NCBI GenBank assembly: GCA_026645415.1
Contig: JAPEVH010000063.1
Coordinates: 1-64,000 of the forward strand
Direction of reading: 5' to 3'
Source of the DNA: Candidatus Electronema sp.
GTDB taxonomy: Bacteria > Desulfobacterota > Desulfobulbia > Desulfobulbales > Desulfobulbaceae
Length of the DNA stretch: 64,000 nucleotides
The number at the start of each line of letters is the position of its first letter. Position 1 is the first letter of the stretch. Shown piece after piece: positions 51,829-60,354 of this stretch. The position numbers and the translations under genes are program-made. Under the pieces are notes generated by a model. That model was given only the letters and a program-made list of their open reading frames with translations, did not search any database and was not told the origin of the DNA.

Positions 51829-53109
51829 ATGTATACAAAAAAACACAGTTCCTTGTTGTCCATACTATTCAATTTTACCCTTGTCCTGCTGTTTCTTTTG
51901 TTCAGCTCGCCAGTGTTAGCAGAACGGATTGAGTTGGATATTGCCAGCTCTGGGGTGCGTAAGCTGGCAGTGGCTGTGCCGCCTTTTACAGGCAGCAGCA
52001 CCGGAAGAGACATCGCTAAAATGCTTGTCAAAGGGCTTGATTTTCACGGTTTCATTCGTATTGTTGATGCCAGCCGAGCTGGAGCTGGAACAGACTGGCG
52101 TGGAATTGGCGCGGATTATGTAGTTCTCGGCAAAGCCTCTGAGCAAGGTGGGCAAATGGTTATCGAAGGCACTTTGCTTGATGTGCCTGCAAACAAAATG
52201 CTGCCGGTCAAACGCTTCAGTGGCCCAACATCTGAGCGAGACGATTTAACACTGAAACTTGCTGATGCTTTAGTTGAAGATTTTACTGGAGAACCTGGTA
52301 TTAGTCGCACTTCGATAGCCTTTGTTTCTGATGCCTCTGGCAGTAAAGAAATCTATATTGCTGATGTGCTGGGTCGTCATGTTCGTCAAATTACTCGTCA
52401 CAATAACCTCTGTGTTTCGCCGCGCTTTTCACCAGATGGTCGTTTGCTGGCCTATTCTTCGTATCATCGCGGTAATCAAAATCTGTATATAACTGACCTA
52501 AGCCAAAGTCAGCTCACCAAGGCATTATCACGGCGTGAGGGAATGAATCTGGCACCAGCCTTTGCCCCAGATGGCAGAAGTATGATTGTCACCCTGAGCA
52601 AGGATGGTAGTCCAGATCTCTATCGACTTGATATGCAAGGATCGATTATGGAACGCCTTACCCAAGGTGCTGGTATTAACGTTTCCCCTTCCTATTCTCC
52701 AGATGGTAAGTCGATTTGTTTTGTTTCAGACCGCAGCGGTAGACCACAGGTTTATCTTATGAATTTACGCAATGGCAGCACCCGGCTACTGACCTTGCAG
52801 GGGCAAGAAAATGTAGAACCGTCTTGGTCGCCAAAGGGCGACAAGATTGCCTACACCAGTTTGACTGGCGGACACTACCACATTTTCACCATTTCTGTAG
52901 AAGGCGGCTCGCCAACCAGAATTACATCAGGATATGGCAATTACGAGTCCCCGTCTTGGTCACCAGATGGCAGACAGATCGCTTTTTCTCGAAAAAGAAA
53001 CGGTCATATGGAACTCGGTGCAGTCATGGCGAACGGCCAAGGTGAACGAATTCTATTCCGGCTGCCAGGCAATCAGTCCTATCCGCGCTGGTCGCCGCGC
53101 TCTAATTAA
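51829..53109 (+). CDS. tolB: TolB, periplasmic beta-propeller
   Basis: 426-residue periplasmic protein. Signal LVLLFLLFSSPVLA, N-terminal domain (KLAVAVPPFTGSSTGRDIAK) and a C-terminal six-bladed propeller of WD40-like PD40 repeats, each with a SPDGxxxAYxS pattern (FSPDGRLLAYSSYH, YSPDGKSICFVSDRSGRPQV, WSPDGRQIAFSRKRNGH). TolB binds Pal and OmpA-type lipoproteins in Tol-Pal. The usual pal gene would be next but is not there. Confidence 0.94.
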   Translation: MYTKKHSSLLSILFNFTLVLLFLLFSSPVLAERIELDIASSGVRKLAVAVPPFTGSSTGRDIAKMLVKGLDFHGFIRIVDASRAGAGTDWRGIGADYVVLGKASEQGGQMVIEGTLLDVPANKMLPVKRFSGPTSERDDLTLKLADALVEDFTGEPGISRTSIAFVSDASGSKEIYIADVLGRHVRQITRHNNLCVSPRFSPDGRLLAYSSYHRGNQNLYITDLSQSQLTKALSRREGMNLAPAFAPDGRSMIVTLSKDGSPDLYRLDMQGSIMERLTQGAGINVSPSYSPDGKSICFVSDRSGRPQVYLMNLRNGSTRLLTLQGQENVEPSWSPKGDKIAYTSLTGGHYHIFTISVEGGSPTRITSGYGNYESPSWSPDGRQIAFSRKRNGHMELGAVMANGQGERILFRLPGNQSYPRWSPRSN

Positions 53110-53146
53110 CGAAACAGCTTTGTTAATTCTTTTTCTATGATCAGCT

Positions 53147-54247
53147 ATGAATCGGTTTAAAATTACGGCAGCCGCAGGCTGTTCTCTCCTGTTGCTCTGT
53201 CAGTGTGCGAGTCAGGATGATGTACGGCGGCTGAATTATCAGCTTCGTACTGTTAATCAGCAGGTAAAGACTGTTGAATCTAGTACAGCCAAAAAAATCA
53301 AAGAGGTTGAATCTCAAGCACTGGAACAACTCCTCAAAGATACGGCCAGCTCTGTTAATCGACTGGAAACAGTAGCTGAGGAGGCCCGTCAGCTCCGCTC
53401 TGTGAATCAAGAGAACAGCGAGCGTTTCGGTCAATACAAGACGGAAACTGAAGACAAAATCGCCTCGCTTTATACCGCAATTGAGCAGATGCAGACCGAA
53501 AATAGTCAGCTTACCAAATCAAACAAAGAACTGATTCGGTCCTTGGAATTAAAAATTGACGAGCTATCCAATGGTCTTCAGGAGAATAGTCAAAGCAAGG
53601 TTCAAGAGGCCGCAGAAAAGGCAAGGATAGCAGAACGACGGGCGCGTGAGGCAGCAGAACGAGCAGCAGAGGCCCGGAGAAAAGCTGATTTTGCTCTTCG
53701 GGCGGCTGCTGAAACTGGAACAAACAATACTGTTATTCAGGCGGAACCTGAACCTAGTTCTCCTGCCACCATATTGCGTCCAGAAAGTAAAAAAGTGCGA
53801 AAAGAGAGCGCAGAAGAAGATCCTAAAAATGAAGAGCCGGTTGTCATTTCTGGATCCTCTTCCGCTCCGATTGGTGACGATACGTTGATGAACCAAGGCA
53901 TGAGCAGCTTTAAGGCCAAAAAATATCAAGCAGCCTATAAACTCTTTGAGCAGTTTCTTGCAAATCAGCCGGACAAAAGTCAAGCAGCTAAGGCGTTGTA
54001 TCTGATGGGAGAATGTTTATTTAATCAGGGTGAGTATGACCTAGCAATTCTCGACTATCAGAAGGTGATCTCGAATTATGCTGATGATCCACATAGTTCA
54101 GCAGCATTACTACGTCAGGGTATGTCTTTTGAAAAGTTGACAGACAAAGAAACAGCTAAGGTCGTTTATTCTAAGTTACTTGCTGATCATCCTCGCAGCC
54201 GTGAAGCAAAAGTAGCACGGGAACGGCTGGAAAACCTTAAAAATTAA
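53147..54247 (+). CDS. cpoB: CpoB/YbgF, Tol-associated coiled-coil TPR protein
   Basis: 366 residues. The N-terminal signal ends in LLLLCQCASQDD, a likely lipobox at the cysteine of CQC. Next come a coiled coil (QLRTVNQQVKTVESSTAKKI), an Ala/Glu-rich helix (about 160-195) and a C-terminal TPR block (AYKLFEQFLANQPDKSQAAK, ALYLMGECLFNQGEYDLAIL, then KVISNYADDPHSSAALLRQG). CpoB couples TolA to penicillin-binding proteins in E. coli. The position directly after tolB, where pal should be, is notable. Confidence 0.88.
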   Translation: MNRFKITAAAGCSLLLLCQCASQDDVRRLNYQLRTVNQQVKTVESSTAKKIKEVESQALEQLLKDTASSVNRLETVAEEARQLRSVNQENSERFGQYKTETEDKIASLYTAIEQMQTENSQLTKSNKELIRSLELKIDELSNGLQENSQSKVQEAAEKARIAERRAREAAERAAEARRKADFALRAAAETGTNNTVIQAEPEPSSPATILRPESKKVRKESAEEDPKNEEPVVISGSSSAPIGDDTLMNQGMSSFKAKKYQAAYKLFEQFLANQPDKSQAAKALYLMGECLFNQGEYDLAILDYQKVISNYADDPHSSAALLRQGMSFEKLTDKETAKVVYSKLLADHPRSREAKVARERLENLKN

Positions 54248-55086
54248 TGTCTGCCAAGCAACGACTTGATCTGCTGTTAATTGAGCGGGGGCTAGCGAGA
54301 GATAAAACTGAGGCCCAAGCTTTCATTGGCGCGGGACAAGTATTAGTTAATACTCGCTCAGACTGTAAGGCTGGTAGTTTGATTGCGATAGACTGTGAGA
54401 TTTCAGTTAAGAGAAAGTCAGCCTTTGTCAGTCGAAGTGGTGAAAAATTAGCTGGTGCTCTGCGCAGTCTGGCCATTGAGCCAAAAGGCTGGGTTTGTGC
54501 AGATATTGGTGCCTCAACAGGCGGTTTTACAGACTGTCTGCTGCAATACGGAGCAGACAAGGTGTACAGCGTTGATGTTGGCTATGGCCTGTTGGCATGG
54601 AAACTACGCCAAGACAACAGAGTGGTAGTACTTGAGCGGACTAACGCTCGTTTTTTGAAGCAAGAGCATATTCCTGATCCTTTGGACCTCGCAGTACTCG
54701 ACGCATCCTTTATCTCGCTCCAGCTCCTGTTGCCACCCCTACTACCATTATTTAGGGATAGAATACGGATTCTTGCTTTGGTAAAACCGCAGTTTGAATT
54801 ACCAAAAAGCAAAGTTGGTACAGGCGGCATCGTTCGCGAGAAAAGTTTGCATCAAGAGGCAATAGCTACTATAAGACAGGCCGGAGAGTCTTTGGGATTG
54901 ACCTGTAGTGGCAGTACAGCGGCCTCTGTTTGCGGCACGAAAGGAAATCAGGAATTTCTATTGTATTTCACATCAGAGCAGTATAATGAAGCAAAGGAGG
55001 ATTGTAATGCGACACCGAACTCTGCTGGCAGGGGTCTTACTGCTAGCAGCGACGATGCAAACAGCAGCCATCTCAATGGCGGCTGA
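54247..55086 (+). CDS. tlyA: TlyA-family RNA methyltransferase (hemolysin A type)
   Basis: 279 residues: an N-terminal S4 RNA-binding domain (RLDLLLIERGLARDKTEAQA) followed by a FtsJ-like SAM methyltransferase domain (VCADIGASTGGFTDCLLQYG, LAVLDASFISLQLLLPPLLP) with KPQFELPKSKVGTGGIVRE. It is a 2'-O-methyltransferase of rRNA in the best-known members. The ATG starts inside the cpoB stop (taATG). Its C-terminal 25 residues (PNSAGRGLTASSDDANSSHL) are unusual and overlap the next gene by 80 bases, suggesting loss of the original stop. Confidence 0.9.
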   Translation: MSAKQRLDLLLIERGLARDKTEAQAFIGAGQVLVNTRSDCKAGSLIAIDCEISVKRKSAFVSRSGEKLAGALRSLAIEPKGWVCADIGASTGGFTDCLLQYGADKVYSVDVGYGLLAWKLRQDNRVVVLERTNARFLKQEHIPDPLDLAVLDASFISLQLLLPPLLPLFRDRIRILALVKPQFELPKSKVGTGGIVREKSLHQEAIATIRQAGESLGLTCSGSTAASVCGTKGNQEFLLYFTSEQYNEAKEDCNATPNSAGRGLTASSDDANSSHLNGG

Positions 55087-55453
55087 TTTTGTCTCTGTAA
55101 ATAAAGATGGTGTAAATCTTCGTTCTGGACCAACAACTGATGCCGCAGTTCTTTTTGAACTGCCTACTGGCTATCCACTCGAAGTGATCGAGCGAAAAGG
55201 AGATTGGCTTCAGGTACGTGATTATGAAAACGATAAAGGCTGGATTTACAACAATCTGACTTCTGATACTCCTTATGTAATCGTCAAAGTGAGCAAAGGA
55301 AATATCCGCTCTGGTCCTGGAACTAACTACGATCAGGTGGGCAAGGTCGTGCGGGATGTTATCCTCCAAAAGATTGAACAAAAGGGTGACTGGATTCAAG
55401 TGCGTCATCCTCAGCTTACAGGTTGGATTCATAAAAATCTGGTCTGGCCCTAA
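55007..55453 (+). CDS. Exported SH3-domain protein, 148 aa
   Basis: A strong AAGGAGG before ATG 55007 decides the start. Signal peptide MRHRTLLAGVLLLAATMQTA, then two bacterial SH3 (SH3b) domains: FVSVNKDGVNLRSGPTTDAA with KGDWLQVRDYENDKGWIY, and ISSGPGT-like NIRSGPGTNYDQVGKVV with KGDWIQVRHPQLTGWIHKNL. Such domains bind peptides or peptidoglycan in the periplasm. The start is 80 bases inside the tlyA end, so the two are translated in overlapping frames. Confidence 0.87.
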   Translation: MRHRTLLAGVLLLAATMQTAAISMAADFVSVNKDGVNLRSGPTTDAAVLFELPTGYPLEVIERKGDWLQVRDYENDKGWIYNNLTSDTPYVIVKVSKGNIRSGPGTNYDQVGKVVRDVILQKIEQKGDWIQVRHPQLTGWIHKNLVWP

Positions 55454-55486
55454 TATTGCAAAAAGGATGCGAACCAAGAGCGTGGT

Positions 55487-56170
55487 ATGAAATGCGGCAG
55501 GAGTATATTTTTTTATTCTGTCTTGGTATTGATCATAATGCTGTTGGGCAGCAGCGAGCTTTGTGCCGAGTTGCTTGGTTCACCGTATCCTAAAATTCAA
55601 GAGAATTTTAATCAGCTCCTTACTACTAATGCTTGTCCTAGCTGTGATTTGCGGGGCGTAGTCATGAATCGGCTCAACCTTTCTGGCGCAAACTTAGAGA
55701 GCGCAAATCTAACAGGGGCACAGCTCAATTTCGTTTGTCTTACAGTGGCAAACCTACGAAATGCTGACTTACATGGAGCATGGTTGATTGGAGCTGATCT
55801 TTCTGGAGCTGATGTTGCTGGGACAATTTTGGAAGATACTGAGCTTGCCCAAGTGTGGTCAAAAAAAAAGAAGTTAAAGCCTACCGAAGTCGCTCAGAAC
55901 CAAAATGCTTCTGCACCCGTACCTGATCTCTTTGCTGACTGGAGAAATACGCAAAAAGCAGCGTCCGTAAATTCTCGCCGTTCTGTGGATGAGGTGCCAG
56001 TACTAGAAATTACTGCTCGCCCTAATGAGGCTGAAACGCTTTCGTTTTGGCATTATCTGTTTGACCTAAAACAGATAGCAAAACAACGTAATCCTAACAT
56101 CTGTCCTGTCTCAAATAGAGTAGAGCAGGCCACGACTTCACAGCGTCGCGCGTCAGAGCCTCTTCCATAA
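55487..56170 (+). CDS. Exported pentapeptide-repeat protein, 227 aa
   Basis: N-terminal signal (SIFFYSVLVLIIMLLGSSEL). Residues about 45-120 hold pentapeptide repeats of the A(D/N)LxX type (LSGANLESANLTGAQL, ANLRNADLHGAWLIGADLSG), with a nearby TNACPSCDLRG cysteine pair. The C-terminal half is polar with no family hit. The repeats form a right-handed quadrilateral helix that serves as a binding scaffold. Role unknown. Confidence 0.8.
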   Translation: MKCGRSIFFYSVLVLIIMLLGSSELCAELLGSPYPKIQENFNQLLTTNACPSCDLRGVVMNRLNLSGANLESANLTGAQLNFVCLTVANLRNADLHGAWLIGADLSGADVAGTILEDTELAQVWSKKKKLKPTEVAQNQNASAPVPDLFADWRNTQKAASVNSRRSVDEVPVLEITARPNEAETLSFWHYLFDLKQIAKQRNPNICPVSNRVEQATTSQRRASEPLP

Positions 56171-56281
56171 GGCAGTTTCATTCGGTATAAGGGATAAATA
56201 GCTGTTGACAGGCTCAGACGCTTCCGCTATATTTTCGTTCTATTTATTCAACTATATTAAGCACAGCAGCAAGGAGCTTTC

Positions 56282-56557
56282 ATGGCTAATCACGCTTCAG
56301 CAGAGAAACGGGACAGACAATCTAAAGTACGTCGCCTGCGTAACCGTATAAATAAATCAAGAATGCATACCGCTATCCGTCATATTGAGGATGCCGTAGC
56401 CGCAGGTTCAACTGAAGCTGCACAGGCTGCCTTGAAAAAGGCTATGCCAATCATCCAGACGACAGCGAGCAAAGGTACTATTCACAAGAACACTGCTGCT
56501 CGTAAAATTTCTCGCCTGACCAAACGTATCAACCTGATGATGTCCGCCGCCGCCTAA
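56282..56557 (+). CDS. rpsT: 30S ribosomal protein S20
   Basis: 91-residue basic ribosomal protein, complete: MANHASAEKRDRQSKVRRLR with a basic N-terminus, and the usual C-terminal KGTIHKNTAARKISRLTKRI region. AGCAAGGAGC precedes the ATG, and a strong hairpin terminator follows. It sits between the SH3/pentapeptide genes and trpE and has its own transcription signals. Confidence 0.96.
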   Translation: MANHASAEKRDRQSKVRRLRNRINKSRMHTAIRHIEDAVAAGSTEAAQAALKKAMPIIQTTASKGTIHKNTAARKISRLTKRINLMMSAAA

Positions 56558-56590
56558 ACCGGCTGGCAGCCACACGTGCAAGGACTGTCG

Positions 56591-56628
56591 GCCACGGAAG
56601 CGCAGAGCTTCTGTGGCTTTTTATTTTT
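56591..56628 (+). terminator. rpsT terminator
   Basis: GCCACGGAAGC (56591-56601) and GCTTCTGTGGC (56607-56617) pair except for one mismatch, with a loop of five bases and then TTTTTATTTTT: a textbook intrinsic terminator. It lies just before the trpE start. Confidence 0.88.
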
Positions 56629-56634
56629 CCGCAG

Positions 56635-58125
56635 ATGATCATGTATCTTCCTGAACTGGAAACATTTACAGAGCTGATAGCACAGGCTGGATTAGTTCCG
56701 CTCCACCGTACTATCATTACTGATCTTGAAACGCCGCTGACTATTTTCGCCAAAGTAGCAGGCAAGGATCGCTATGCTTTTCTCTTTGAATCCATGGAAG
56801 GCGGTGAGAAGTGGGGCCGTTACTCCTTTATCGGTTTGGATCCGCTCTTGACCTTTTCTTCTCGAAAAGGACAAGTTTGTCTGACTCGCAGCGGTCAGAA
56901 AGAAGAAATCAGGGATGGAGTCAATCCACTCAAGGAACTGCGCGAGTTGCTGAAGGCGTTCAAGGCCAGCACTGCACTAGGATTACCCAGATTTTACGGG
57001 GGCTTGGTTGGCTTTCTTGGCTATGATATGATCCGTTTCATTGAGGATATACCAGACAAGCATGAGGCGTTGCATCTACCTGACTCCTCTTTTATCGTAC
57101 CTCGCGTAGTCCTGATTCATGACTCTATCAGCCAGAAATTGACCATAGTCTGCAATGTGGTTCCTGAAGTAAACAAGACCGCCGCAGAACTTTATGCAGA
57201 CGGTTGTGCTCGTATTGAGGCTATCTTAGATTTGCTGAGGCAACCCATTCCTGAGTCTCTTTACACGTCTAGGCCCTGCGCACCTCATAAGTTTAGCTCA
57301 AACATGAATGGGCAGAAATTCTGTAACATGGTTGAGCAGGCTAAAGAACATATTGCTGCCGGAGATATTATTCAGGTCGTGCTCTCGCAGCGTTTTCAAA
57401 GCAAAACAGAAATTGAGCCTTTTCTGCTCTATCGCTCCCTGCGCCATGTTAATCCTAGCCCGTACTTATTTTATCTTCGCTTAGATGACATCTTTTTGAT
57501 CGGCTCTTCACCAGAAATTTTGGTACGCTTGGAAGAGGGCGAGATTGAGTTGCGGCCAATTGCTGGTACCCGCAAACGTGGTGCAAATGCTGAGGAAGAC
57601 AAGGTGTTAGCTGCGGAATTACTCGCAGACCCTAAGGAACGCGCTGAACATCTGATGCTTGTCGATTTAGGCCGCAATGACATAGGCCGGGTTGCAGAGC
57701 AAGGCCACGTTGAAGTGCGCGATCTCATGGTGGTTGAGCAGTACAGCCATGTCATGCACATTGTTTCTGGTGTTCATGGAAAGCTGGCTCCGGGTAAAGA
57801 CCAATTTGATGTTTTGGAAGCCTGTTTTCCAGCCGGCACAGTCAGTGGTGCACCAAAAATTCAAGCAATGAAGATTATCGACGAGCTGGAACCAGATCGA
57901 CGTGGCCCTTATGCAGGCGCAGTCGGTTATTTTGGTTTTTCTGGCAATATGGATTTTTGCATCGCCATCCGCACCTTTGTCATGCAGGGAGATGATCTTT
58001 GGATTCAAGCTGGTGCTGGTATTGTTGCTGATTCAGTGCCAGAAAAAGAACTTGAGGAAACTGTTAACAAGGCCCGTGCTCTGCGCCGGGCTATTGAACT
58101 TGCTGAACAGGGGCTGCCACTGTGA
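56635..58125 (+). CDS. trpE: Anthranilate synthase component I
   Basis: Makes anthranilate from chorismate with ammonia from TrpG. The 496 residues show the TrpE N-domain (GRYSFIGLDPLLTFSSRKGQ) and the chorismate-binding core with IELRPIAGTRKRGANAEEDK, LVDLGRNDIGRVAEQGHVEV, and FPAGTVSGAPKIQAMKIIDE. The LEP feedback motif SxxxxxE could not be judged by eye. It overlaps trpG by four bases. No leader peptide with Trp codons or attenuator is obvious; the hairpin before it belongs to rpsT. Confidence 0.95.
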   Translation: MIMYLPELETFTELIAQAGLVPLHRTIITDLETPLTIFAKVAGKDRYAFLFESMEGGEKWGRYSFIGLDPLLTFSSRKGQVCLTRSGQKEEIRDGVNPLKELRELLKAFKASTALGLPRFYGGLVGFLGYDMIRFIEDIPDKHEALHLPDSSFIVPRVVLIHDSISQKLTIVCNVVPEVNKTAAELYADGCARIEAILDLLRQPIPESLYTSRPCAPHKFSSNMNGQKFCNMVEQAKEHIAAGDIIQVVLSQRFQSKTEIEPFLLYRSLRHVNPSPYLFYLRLDDIFLIGSSPEILVRLEEGEIELRPIAGTRKRGANAEEDKVLAAELLADPKERAEHLMLVDLGRNDIGRVAEQGHVEVRDLMVVEQYSHVMHIVSGVHGKLAPGKDQFDVLEACFPAGTVSGAPKIQAMKIIDELEPDRRGPYAGAVGYFGFSGNMDFCIAIRTFVMQGDDLWIQAGAGIVADSVPEKELEETVNKARALRRAIELAEQGLPL

Positions 58126-58739
58126 TGATCATCATCATTGACAATTACGACTCGTTTACCTTTAACATTGTCCAAACCTTGGCCACAAGGCCACCAGATG
58201 CGCAACCGGATTGGCAGCAACCAGAAATCCGAGTCTTCCGTAATGACAAGATTACGGTACAGGAAATTGAAGCCATGCAGCCCGATCGGCTGTTGATTTC
58301 ACCTGGTCCTTGCACTCCCAAAGAAGCTGGAATCTCTGTAAAGGCTATTCAGCATTTCAGTAGCAAAATTCCAATTCTTGGTGTCTGCTTAGGACATCAA
58401 TCTATTGGTGATGCCTTTGGCGGCAAGGTGATTCGCGCAGGTCGGGTCATGCACGGTAAAACCAGTCCAATGCTCCATGACGGAAAGGGAGTTTTTACTG
58501 GCTTAGATAATCCTTTTGAGGGGATGCGCTATCATTCATTGGTCGTAGAGGAAAGTAGTCTGCCAGATTGTCTTGAAGCGACTGCGCACACTGACCAAGG
58601 TGAACTGATGGGCCTGCGCCATAAAACCTTAGCTGTGGAGGGCGTGCAGTTTCACCCGGAATCGATCATGACTAAAGCTGGGCTGATGCTGTTGCATAAT
58701 TTTCTCCGGGAGGATTACCCTGCCTTGCTCAAAAGGTGA
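58122..58739 (+). CDS. trpG: Anthranilate synthase glutamine amidotransferase
   Basis: 205-residue class I glutaminase subunit. Catalytic cysteine in PILGVCLGHQSIGDAFGG and the histidine-glutamate pair in VEGVQFHPESIMTK. LLISPGPCTPKEAGIS is the oxyanion region typical of TrpG/PabA. The start overlaps the trpE stop (GTGATG). It could also serve PabA, as in other bacteria with only one copy, though that needs the rest of the genome. A hairpin follows. Confidence 0.95.
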   Translation: MMIIIIDNYDSFTFNIVQTLATRPPDAQPDWQQPEIRVFRNDKITVQEIEAMQPDRLLISPGPCTPKEAGISVKAIQHFSSKIPILGVCLGHQSIGDAFGGKVIRAGRVMHGKTSPMLHDGKGVFTGLDNPFEGMRYHSLVVEESSLPDCLEATAHTDQGELMGLRHKTLAVEGVQFHPESIMTKAGLMLLHNFLREDYPALLKR

Positions 58740-58808
58740 TACTTCCTTGTAGCACTGTTATTTCTCTCTTGCAGATTAGGCCAGATGCGCATATAACAAA
58801 AAGAGGCG

Positions 58809-58833
58809 GTCTGCCGCTTCGGCGGAGACTTTT
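58809..58833 (+). terminator. trpG terminator
   Basis: GTCTGCCG (58809-58816) and CGGAGAC (58823-58829) frame a short TTCG-type loop and are followed by TTTTC. Short but GC-rich; placed 70 bases after trpG and 37 bases before the next gene. Confidence 0.6.
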
Positions 58834-58865
58834 CATGCAGTCAGCGAGCTGAAAAGGAGGAAGAA

Positions 58866-59162
58866 ATGCTGAAGAAAAACTATACGGCTTCTGGAAAAAA
58901 GTGCCGGGTTACGTTTCATTGCCCTAATTTAGAACAGGCAAGTAGTGCTACATTGGCTGGTGAATTTAACGATTGGTCTACCACAGCCACCCCAATGCGA
59001 CAGTTAAAAAATGGCTGTTTTTCGGTGACTCTTACTTTAGCTATTGGCCGAGAATATAGTTTCCGCTATATTCTCAATAATCAGCTCTGGGTGAATGATC
59101 CAGCGGCTGACAAGTATGTAGTGAACGAGTTTGGAGAACAAAACTCAGTTGTTGTTGTGTAG
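58866..59162 (+). CDS. Stand-alone glycogen-binding (AMPK1-CBM/E-set) protein, 98 aa
   Basis: Short protein consisting only of an isoamylase-N/glycogen-binding fold: CRVTFHCPNLEQASSATLAG, EFNDWSTTATPMRQLKNGC, FSVTLTLAIGREYSFRYILN, NQLWVNDPAADKYVVNEFG. The tryptophans and the FNDW and RYxL motifs expected for carbohydrate contact are present. AAAAGGAGG precedes the ATG. No catalytic domain is attached, so it probably binds a glucan or regulates another protein. It is transcribed convergently to the GT4 gene. Confidence 0.87.
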   Translation: MLKKNYTASGKKCRVTFHCPNLEQASSATLAGEFNDWSTTATPMRQLKNGCFSVTLTLAIGREYSFRYILNNQLWVNDPAADKYVVNEFGEQNSVVVV

Positions 59163-59169
59163 CTCATAT

Positions 59170-60354
59170 TCAACGCTTCATACACGAACTATAAAGCTGA
59201 TCCAGACTTTGTCCCACAGCGGTAGAAGAATAGTGCGCTCGAACTTTCTGTCGTCCTTCTTTGCCTCTACGTCGTGCTGCATCCATATCAGCCAGAGCAG
59301 CCCTAATGCCAGAGCATAAGCCCTTAGCGTCATGAGTCGGGGTATAGCAGCCAGAATTCCCAAGTATGTTCCTGTTATTGGTGGTGTCAAAACAGACTAC
59401 CGGCAACCCGACAGCCATATAATGCAGAAGTTTACCACTCGCCTCGCCTGATTCTGCTTCTTTGGGTTCTACGGCAATATCCCCCAGAGCGAGCCAGCTC
59501 ACTAGGTCTGCATAACTGATCTGGCCTGGCAAGAGGCAGCGATCTTCCAAATTATACGCCGCTGCATATTGCCGAGCTTCTTCTTCTGGATAACCAACCA
59601 AAACAAAATGGAGATCATTCCGTTCTGCGCAGAGGCTGCGCATGGCCTTGAGAAGATGCTCTACGCCTTTGCCGGGCAGGAGAGAACCAGTATAAATAAT
59701 GACTGATTTTTCTGCTGGAATCAGAACTTCCTGCTTAGAACTGCTAGACGATGCAAAGAAGGAATCTGGAACGATGTCCTCTAAGAGTCGAATGCACTCG
59801 GCTGGGACGTGGAATTCCTCTTGTAAACAGTTCATACTCTGCTTAGAAGAGCAGAGAAAGCAATCTGGCATTCGACAAATGAGCCACTCAATACCTTTAA
59901 ACAAACGCAGCGGAAAAGAAAGCGTACCAAAGGCTTTATAAGCGGCTAACTCGCCAGACAAACTCCCCTGCATATCCATAATCACCGGCAACCTACGCCA
60001 GAACAAACATTTACTCACTGCCCAGCCGATCAGCGCGCCCTCGTGCAGATGACAGTGAAGCAAATCCGGGCGTTCCTGCGAGACTGTTTTCAGCACCAGA
60101 ACAAAGAGCAACAGATCAGCGATAAAGCGAAACGGCGAATAGCCTGCTGTTAGTTTAGTATAGAACGGTACCGGCCAGATGCGGCGGATATCAATCCCCT
60201 TAACTGAGCGGCCATGATGGTAGGTGCAGAGAATGATTTGATACGGCTTGTTACGGAGTGATTCAATTTCGTTACTGATTCTGATATGACAGCCCCGGTC
60301 AGCAAAAAAAGGGGTGGGCGCAATATGAACAACTGTTTTTTTGCCATCACTCAT
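59170..60354 (-). CDS. GT4 glycosyltransferase
   Basis: 394 residues of the GT-B fold. The N-terminal domain begins VVHIAPTPFFADRGCHIRIS; the C-terminal Rossmann domain has KSVIIYTGSLLPGKGVEHLL, LHFVLVGYPEEEARQYAAAY and the sugar-donor motif GDIAVEPKEAESGEASGKLL with the conserved EX7E-type acids. Adds a sugar to lipid or polysaccharide; the acceptor is not predictable. The start overlaps the glpD stop by four bases, so the two may be one transcript. Confidence 0.88.
   Translation of the reverse strand: MSDGKKTVVHIAPTPFFADRGCHIRISNEIESLRNKPYQIILCTYHHGRSVKGIDIRRIWPVPFYTKLTAGYSPFRFIADLLLFVLVLKTVSQERPDLLHCHLHEGALIGWAVSKCLFWRRLPVIMDMQGSLSGELAAYKAFGTLSFPLRLFKGIEWLICRMPDCFLCSSKQSMNCLQEEFHVPAECIRLLEDIVPDSFFASSSSSKQEVLIPAEKSVIIYTGSLLPGKGVEHLLKAMRSLCAERNDLHFVLVGYPEEEARQYAAAYNLEDRCLLPGQISYADLVSWLALGDIAVEPKEAESGEASGKLLHYMAVGLPVVCFDTTNNRNILGNSGCYTPTHDAKGLCSGIRAALADMDAARRRGKEGRQKVRAHYSSTAVGQSLDQLYSSCMKR

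Noticed and set aside
56591-56628. Attenuator of the trp operon
   Set aside because: Hairpin directly follows rpsT and ends with a T-run. No leader peptide with tandem Trp codons is present.
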